Below are positions 59,703-64,000 of a stretch of 64,000 bases of DNA, in pieces; within the stretch, counting starts at the first letter, position 1; every line of letters starts with the position of its first letter. The DNA is from QAND01 sp003150225 (GTDB taxonomy: Bacteria; Bacillota; Clostridia; Christensenellales; QAND01): NCBI RefSeq assembly GCF_044357945.1, contig NZ_CP076563.1:992001-1056000 (forward strand), read 5' to 3'. The notes beneath the pieces are model-generated. The model saw only the letters and a list, made by a program, of their open reading frames with translations. It was not told the origin of the DNA and did no database searches. Made by a program: the position numbers and the translations under genes.

Positions 59703-59738
59703 AACAAAAAAAGGCCGCAAGCGGCCTTTTTTTGTTTA
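59703..59738. terminator. Bidirectional terminator between ispE and SipL-like gene
   Basis: AAACAAAAAAAGGCCGC pairs perfectly with GCGGCCTTTTTTTGTTT around AA. It serves the convergent genes on both sides. Confidence 0.9.
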
Positions 59739-59759
59739 TCGGGCAAATCACGTCCTTGG

Positions 59760-61280
59760 TCATACGGGCCGCGAGATCAAAAGCAGCTTCTGACCTGCCA
59801 CCAACTGGTCCTCCACGCCCGGATTTTGCGCCAGGATGACATCTTGGTTGATGCGGTACCGTTTGGCGACATCCCACAGGGTATCCCCCGGCTGAATGAA
59901 ATACACGATGATACCGGAGGGCGTGCGTTCCGCTGCCTCCTCTTCATCCTGCCGGATGACGGTTACCAGATCCATAGCGGCGGGACGGTAGCCGTCGCAG
60001 CGGTACTGGACCAGTGCCCGGACCTCTACCTCATCCCCAGCAGGAACGGTCTGCACCTGATCCGCCCATATCTGGGCGGTAAGCTGGGTAGCCCCCGCCA
60101 GATCCACCGCCGGCTCCTCCAGTCGGACGGGCACTTCCCCCGATACGGTGTTGATGGCTCCGTCATAGCCCACATAGACCACCTGACAGCCCAGCATGCC
60201 CTCCATTACCAGCATGCCTCCCTGGTCATAGGCCCGGCATACCCCCGGAGTCAAATTGCAGCAGAGGATGCGGGCGGGGACGGCCTCCTCCCCCAGCTGC
60301 ATCCGTTCCCGCACCGCGTTGGTACCGGTTTTCATCAGGCATTTATCCATGGTATTGATCCGCTGATACTCCAAATCGGTACGGCAATGTTCGGCGTAGG
60401 CGTCCTTGATGCCCACAAATCCAAAGCGGCGGCGGCAGGATACCGCCATCTTGCAAAGAGCGGAAATTTCCAAGGCCTCCCCGGCGTCGTCCAGGGTACA
60501 CTGAATTCTGCCCACCTGTGCTCGAACCTCGATATCCCCATCCACGCCGTCGGCCGGCACGACCTCGCTAAACTCCAGGCTGCCGTAGATCTGGCTCACA
60601 GGCGCGCTGTCCTCCCCGGTGGAGTACAGCACGTTGAGCTTCAATTCCCCTTCTATGCCCAGGGTCTCCCCATCGAACATGGTGCGCTTAATTTCCGCAA
60701 ACCCGCTGGCAAACAGCACTCGTTCCACCGGCGCAATGCCGCTGGGAATGGGAACGCTGCCCTGAATCTCCCCCGTTAGGGACATCCGCCGAGCGCTGCG
60801 GGTAAAGTGCGCCTCGGCGGGAAGGGCGCTCATATTTTGAGGCGCGTCCTCAAAGGCCAAAGCCAAAAGGGGCACATCCTCCTCCAATACGCAGCACAGA
60901 TCCACAATGGCATGGACGGAGAGATCCCGTCCGCTGCCCAGGGTGTATTCTACGGCGCTGGGTAGCGCCTCTACGACGCAGCCCATACCGGGCTGTGCCC
61001 CCTCCACCTCCACGGTACTGCGGAATACCGATGTGGATTCAAAGGAATGGGTCAGCCCATCGGCACAGAGATAGCAGATCAAAAGGGTAAGATTCCCCTC
61101 TACCGCCACCCTGCCCTGATCCGGCTCGGCGGACGCCACCTCGGCGTAGGGCGTTACCATCAGGATGCGAGCCATCTCCGGCATGCCCGCCGGCAGAATG
61201 GCCGACCCTTCCACCACAGCCTGGGATAGATCGCCCACCAAATGGTTCAATATCTTTTTTTCATTCTGTATTTGTTCCAT
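59760..61280 (-). CDS. sipL: SPOCS (DUF3794) and LysM domain protein, SipL-like
   Basis: 506 residues from the ATG at 61280. There are DUF3794/SPOCS domains (with RVAVEGNLTLLICYLCADG, AEIKRTMFDGETLGIEGELKLNVLY and MLVMEGMLGCQVVYV as repeating beta units) and a C-terminal LysM domain (YFIQPGDTLWDVAKRYRINQDVILAQN...GQKLLL). This is the layout of Clostridioides difficile SipL, which binds SpoIVA and anchors the spore coat to the forespore. It is probably made in the mother cell during sporulation. Confidence 0.85.
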   Translation of the reverse strand: MEQIQNEKKILNHLVGDLSQAVVEGSAILPAGMPEMARILMVTPYAEVASAEPDQGRVAVEGNLTLLICYLCADGLTHSFESTSVFRSTVEVEGAQPGMGCVVEALPSAVEYTLGSGRDLSVHAIVDLCCVLEEDVPLLALAFEDAPQNMSALPAEAHFTRSARRMSLTGEIQGSVPIPSGIAPVERVLFASGFAEIKRTMFDGETLGIEGELKLNVLYSTGEDSAPVSQIYGSLEFSEVVPADGVDGDIEVRAQVGRIQCTLDDAGEALEISALCKMAVSCRRRFGFVGIKDAYAEHCRTDLEYQRINTMDKCLMKTGTNAVRERMQLGEEAVPARILCCNLTPGVCRAYDQGGMLVMEGMLGCQVVYVGYDGAINTVSGEVPVRLEEPAVDLAGATQLTAQIWADQVQTVPAGDEVEVRALVQYRCDGYRPAAMDLVTVIRQDEEEAAERTPSGIIVYFIQPGDTLWDVAKRYRINQDVILAQNPGVEDQLVAGQKLLLISRPV

Positions 61281-61399
61281 GCCATTACCCCCAGTCGATT
61301 GGTGATATAGCTGCACACTATATCTACCTAAACCTATTTCACCGGGCCCATAAATATGATAGAAAAAAGCAATTTTCAAGGGCTCTGCCGCTATGGCCC

Positions 61400-61429
61400 A
61401 AAAAAGGAAAAGGGAAGCCGCCGCTTCCC
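61400..61429 (-). terminator. Intrinsic terminator after veg
   Basis: GGGAAGC and GCTTCCC pair around GGCG, followed on the - strand by TTTTCCTTTTTT. Confidence 0.85.
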
Positions 61430-61430
61430 G

Positions 61431-61661
61431 TTATTCCATAATCTTCAGTTCCAGATTCCGGGTGAGGATATCCCCATAGGTATAGCTGAGGACCCCCGTG
61501 GTTCCATCATCCTGTATTTGAATGGTAAAGACGCTGGGAAAGGTCTGGTTGATGACCCCTTCGTTTACCACGCTCTTGCTCCGGCCCCGTTTGGCTTTTA
61601 CCCAAACCTTTTTGCCGATATTCCGCTCCATCTCCTGTTTGATGCGCTCCAATTCCGTCAT
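61431..61661 (-). CDS. veg: Veg family protein
   Basis: 76 residues: ERIKQEMERNIGKKVWVKAKRGRSKSVVNEGVI, then FTIQIQDDGTTGVLSYTYGDILT. This matches Veg, a small SH3-like protein of Firmicutes involved in biofilm matrix control in Bacillus subtilis and highly expressed. A GGAGGTGAAG ribosome site precedes it. It lies alone between the SipL-like and spo0A genes. Confidence 0.93.
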   Translation of the reverse strand: MTELERIKQEMERNIGKKVWVKAKRGRSKSVVNEGVINQTFPSVFTIQIQDDGTTGVLSYTYGDILTRNLELKIME

Positions 61662-61751
61662 TGCTTCACCTCCGGCTCATTTTTAGCATAACCGGAAAAG
61701 CCGCCGGATATTCCCAAAACGTGCAAAATCCGCCGGGGAAACATGGAAAAA

Positions 61752-61774
61752 GCCGTCCGCCAAAGGCGGACGGC
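61752..61774 (-). terminator. Intrinsic terminator after spo0A
   Basis: GCCGTCCGCC and GGCGGACGGC pair perfectly around three bases; on the - strand TTTTTCC follows. Confidence 0.9.
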
Positions 61775-61810
61775 AGGGAATGGCAAACGCCGGAACACGC
61801 TTACAAAGCC

Positions 61811-62575
61811 TTAAGCGCTCTGCTCCATGGAAAGCTTGTCGGCAACCAAAGCGATGAACTCCCCATTGGTGGGCTTATCGTTCTTGGTGTAGATATTAAA
61901 ACCAAAGATGCGGTTGATGTTCTCGATCTTTCCGCGGGACCAGGCCACATCGATGGCGTGGCGGATGGCACGCTCTACCTTGCTGGGTGTGGTTTCAAAA
62001 TGCTCGGCGATGGCAGGATACAATTCCTTGGTAATGCGATTGATGATGCCGCTGTTCTCCACCACCAGCCGAACGCCATACCGCAAATAATGATACCCTT
62101 TGATGTGGGCGGGAATCCCCACCATCAAAAATACATTGGTGATCTTCTCATCCAGCGGTTTGGCAACCGGCACAGATACGCTTCCCGTTAGGCGCTGTCC
62201 GTTCTTCAGGCCCAGAAGTTCCAAAGTCCGTTTGTAAAGGCTTTCCACGTTAAGGGGCTTAACCATGTAATAGTTCGCCCCCAAGTTACAGGCTTTGTGC
62301 ACCACGTCCTCCAACCCTAAAGCGGAGATTACGATGATGCCGGGCTTCGTTTCCCCCATCTCCGCAGCCCGCTCCAGAAGGGAGAATCCATCCAGGTTGG
62401 GCATAACCAGGTCCGTGATCAACACGTCCGCCTCCTGCAGGTGGTCAAGGGCACCGCCGCCGTCATATACGGCAGCCAGGACTTCTACCTCATCCCGCTC
62501 CCGAAAATAGGCGGCGAGCGTGTTGCAGAGTTCAGCGTTGTCCTCTGCAATAAGCACCTTCTTTTTCCCTTTCAT
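61811..62575 (-). CDS. spo0A: Stage 0 sporulation protein A
   Basis: 254 residues. Receiver domain with phosphoacceptor D55 (LITDLVMPNLDG) and acidic pocket E11-D12; C-terminal effector domain with the 0A-box-reading helix HFETTPSKVERAIRHAIDVAWSRG, nearly invariant in Spo0A. It is the master switch for sporulation and stationary phase. GGAGGAAAGAGG lies just upstream. A perfect 0A box occurs in its own upstream region, so autoregulation is likely. Confidence 0.98.
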   Translation of the reverse strand: MKGKKKVLIAEDNAELCNTLAAYFRERDEVEVLAAVYDGGGALDHLQEADVLITDLVMPNLDGFSLLERAAEMGETKPGIIVISALGLEDVVHKACNLGANYYMVKPLNVESLYKRTLELLGLKNGQRLTGSVSVPVAKPLDEKITNVFLMVGIPAHIKGYHYLRYGVRLVVENSGIINRITKELYPAIAEHFETTPSKVERAIRHAIDVAWSRGKIENINRIFGFNIYTKNDKPTNGEFIALVADKLSMEQSA

Positions 62576-62879
62576 CCTCTTTCCTCCAAAAAATTATTTG
62601 CAGCATTTTTTGACGAACGGAAATATGGAAAACCCACAACATCTTGGGATATTCTTGTAAAACCAGTAAATTTATGTATATATATTGAGATATTAGCACA
62701 TTTCTCAGGAAAAGCAACGGATAATATTTATTATTTGCCACATAACGTGAATAATCATAAAAATTCGACAAGAAATCACAAAAATAGTGACCCCAAAAAA
62801 CGCAGCTTCGCCATTTGGTAAGTTTTTGTCCCACTTCCTCAGGGCATACTGAATACAGTTCAAAAAGGGGTGGTGCTCT
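62576..62879. other. AT-rich spo0A-PBP divergent intergenic region
   Basis: About 300 bases holding the spo0A control region. A possible - strand promoter is TTGTGA-16-TATGAT (62780-62753 approx.), overlapping the 0A box. No gene is seen. Confidence 0.5.
62764..62770 (-). promoter_or_regulatory. 0A box upstream of spo0A
   Basis: TGTCGAA on the - strand (TTCGACA on +), an exact match to the Spo0A binding consensus, about 190 bases before the spo0A start and 110 before the PBP start. Confidence 0.6.
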
Positions 62880-64000
62880 GTGAAAAATCGAATCTTCTAC
62901 GGTTCCCGCAGGCTGCTTTTGGTCTTTGGCGTCCTGTTCCTCAGCCTGGCGCTCACGGTGGTCAGTACCCAAGTATTCCAGCATGAGAGCTACCTTGCCA
63001 TGGCGCAAAGCGCCCTAGTCCGCAACATCCCGGTGGACGGCAACCGGGGCCGGATCCTAGACCGCAATGGCAAGGTATTGGCCCAAAACAAACCCAGCTA
63101 TACCATCGATCTATACGCATACGATCAAGACGGCGATACCGTCAATCGTTCAATTTACGGCGCGCTCAGCATTCTCGGCCGCTATTCGGACGTCACCTAT
63201 CTATGCGAGCTCCCCATCGCCTACGACGGCGATGCCATGATCTACCGCTGTGATGAAATCGATCAATACCTTACGGAACAGGAGCTCCCCTCCTCCGCCT
63301 CCCCAGAGGAAGCGCTTTCCCTTCTCTACGCCCGGTACGGCGTTGGCGCCCTTCCCCCTCGGCAGGCATATGGCTGCCTCTCCCTGATCCTGGGCAGCCA
63401 GGAGGGGGGAGATGCCTACCGCAATCTCAGCGACCACTCCCTTCATCAGCTTATGGATCTCTGCCAAAAAGCTGGTATCCAGGTCCAGGTGAACGGCACA
63501 TCCGCCTCCCTCTCCCTGGGATCCTCCATCCAGGCGGACGTTCTTTTATCCTTTATCGATGGCTGTGAAAACACCCTGGGAGCACCTCCCTATCAAAACG
63601 CCATCCCCATGAGCGGACCAGAGAGTCCCCAGTGGCATACCGCCTCCATCAAACGGCTCAAATCCTTTTTATCCCTGCCCGCCGATGCCTCCGCCCAACA
63701 GGTGGCGGATACCCTAATGGCCAAGTATCGGGCGGAGGCCTACAACGGGACCCCCTATCTGTTGGACCTTCTGGCCATCCGGTATGCGGCCTCGGGCAAC
63801 TATTACAAGCGGTACAATCCCCTCCCCATCGCGAAAACCCTGGACTACAACATCTGCGCCGTTCTAGAGGAAAACGCCCTGTCCCTGCCGGGCATCGCGG
63901 TATCCCAGTCCTCCATTCGAGAATACCCAGAGGGCAATCTGCTCTCCCAGGTTTTGGGCTATACCGGCCGGATCACCGCCGCCCTGGAGGAGGAAATGAT
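62880..64000 (+). CDS. Class B penicillin-binding protein, N-terminal part
   Basis: Starts at a GTG (62880) with AGGGGTGG upstream and runs off the window. A membrane anchor (RRLLLVFGVLFLSLALTVV) is followed by RGRILDRNGKVLAQNKPSYTID, the pedestal-domain signature of class B PBPs (PBP2/FtsI/SpoVD group), and later GIAVSQSSIREYPEGNLLSQVLGYTG. The transpeptidase domain with SxxK lies beyond the end. It cross-links peptidoglycan. Which division, elongation or sporulation role it has cannot be decided from this part. Confidence 0.9.
   Translation, partial: MKNRIFYGSRRLLLVFGVLFLSLALTVVSTQVFQHESYLAMAQSALVRNIPVDGNRGRILDRNGKVLAQNKPSYTIDLYAYDQDGDTVNRSIYGALSILGRYSDVTYLCELPIAYDGDAMIYRCDEIDQYLTEQELPSSASPEEALSLLYARYGVGALPPRQAYGCLSLILGSQEGGDAYRNLSDHSLHQLMDLCQKAGIQVQVNGTSASLSLGSSIQADVLLSFIDGCENTLGAPPYQNAIPMSGPESPQWHTASIKRLKSFLSLPADASAQQVADTLMAKYRAEAYNGTPYLLDLLAIRYAASGNYYKRYNPLPIAKTLDYNICAVLEENALSLPGIAVSQSSIREYPEGNLLSQVLGYTGRITAALEEEM

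Noticed and set aside
62532..63008. 158-codon - strand ORF upstream of spo0A
   Set aside because: It overlaps the spo0A start region and is antisense to the PBP start; the AT-rich part is the promoter region.
1..64000. CRISPR arrays, rRNA genes, insertion sequences
   Set aside because: Looked for regular short repeats, rRNA landmarks and transposase motifs on both strands; none were seen.

Overview
The window reads as a chromosome segment of an endospore-forming Firmicute of the class Clostridia. The evidence is spo0A, spoIIR and a SipL-like DUF3794/LysM spore protein, veg, a large Bacillus-type SRP RNA, sortase-anchored surface proteins, a V-type ATPase in the ntp gene order, and a trkH/trkA pair. 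The host genes look GC-rich. An AT-richer island sits at about 22.9-34.4 kb. The genus cannot be fixed from this sequence alone.

Layout. 1-11.5 kb (mostly +): the 3' end of asnB, a beta-helix/InlB-repeat surface protein with a sortase signal, an acetyltransferase, two small convergent genes (a TOBE/Mop-type protein and DUF1294), a radical SAM protein, then a resistance-type cluster (MarR-flavodoxin, MATE-MarR, MarR-ABC exporter). 11.5-18.9 kb (-): a NagA-like deacetylase, a ferredoxin-domain aldo/keto reductase with a MerR regulator, a csoR-copA copper operon whose CopA carries a fused CopZ-like domain, and a DUF3793-flavodoxin operon. That operon faces an M14-type deacylase gene across a region holding three GTTAGC...GCTAAC dyads. 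20.1-22.6 kb: ddl-murF.

22.8-34.4 kb is an integrated element. A 141-bp direct repeat (22822-22962 and 34302-34442, about 90% identical by eye) contains the 3' end of tRNA-Ser(GGA), and the intact tRNA lies at the right end. Between the repeats are a CBM-like/pilin-type surface protein, a TetR regulator, a Phd-Doc toxin-antitoxin pair in which the toxin has an in-frame nonsense codon, a hemolysin III family protein, a DUF4143 ATPase, a tiny lipoprotein, and a deletion-fused prophage remnant (YjcQ, scaffold fragment, truncated Gp15, truncated tape measure, lysin C-terminus, holin). No integrase, terminase, portal or complete capsid gene is visible, so the element is probably immobile.

34.5-64 kb is core genome, nearly all on the - strand: trkH-trkA, the SRP RNA, a nitroreductase, the nine-gene V-ATPase operon behind rpiB-upp, then ywlE-like, sua5, zip, prfA, prmC, DUF1385, rpmE, rho, pyrG, an MBL hydrolase, spoIIR, ispE (+), the SipL-like gene, veg, spo0A with an upstream 0A box, and the start of a class B PBP gene (+).

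Most notable points: a CTP synthase whose glutaminase domain lacks the nucleophile cysteine; the CopA-CopZ fusion with an internal ribosome binding site and start codon; CsoR- and MerR-type operators placed inside promoter spacers; the metalloregulator-like dyads with a 28-codon ORF and an early terminator in the leader; and the tRNA-anchored, internally deleted element with a nonsense-inactivated Doc toxin. All assignments are from reading the sequence; no database search was run.
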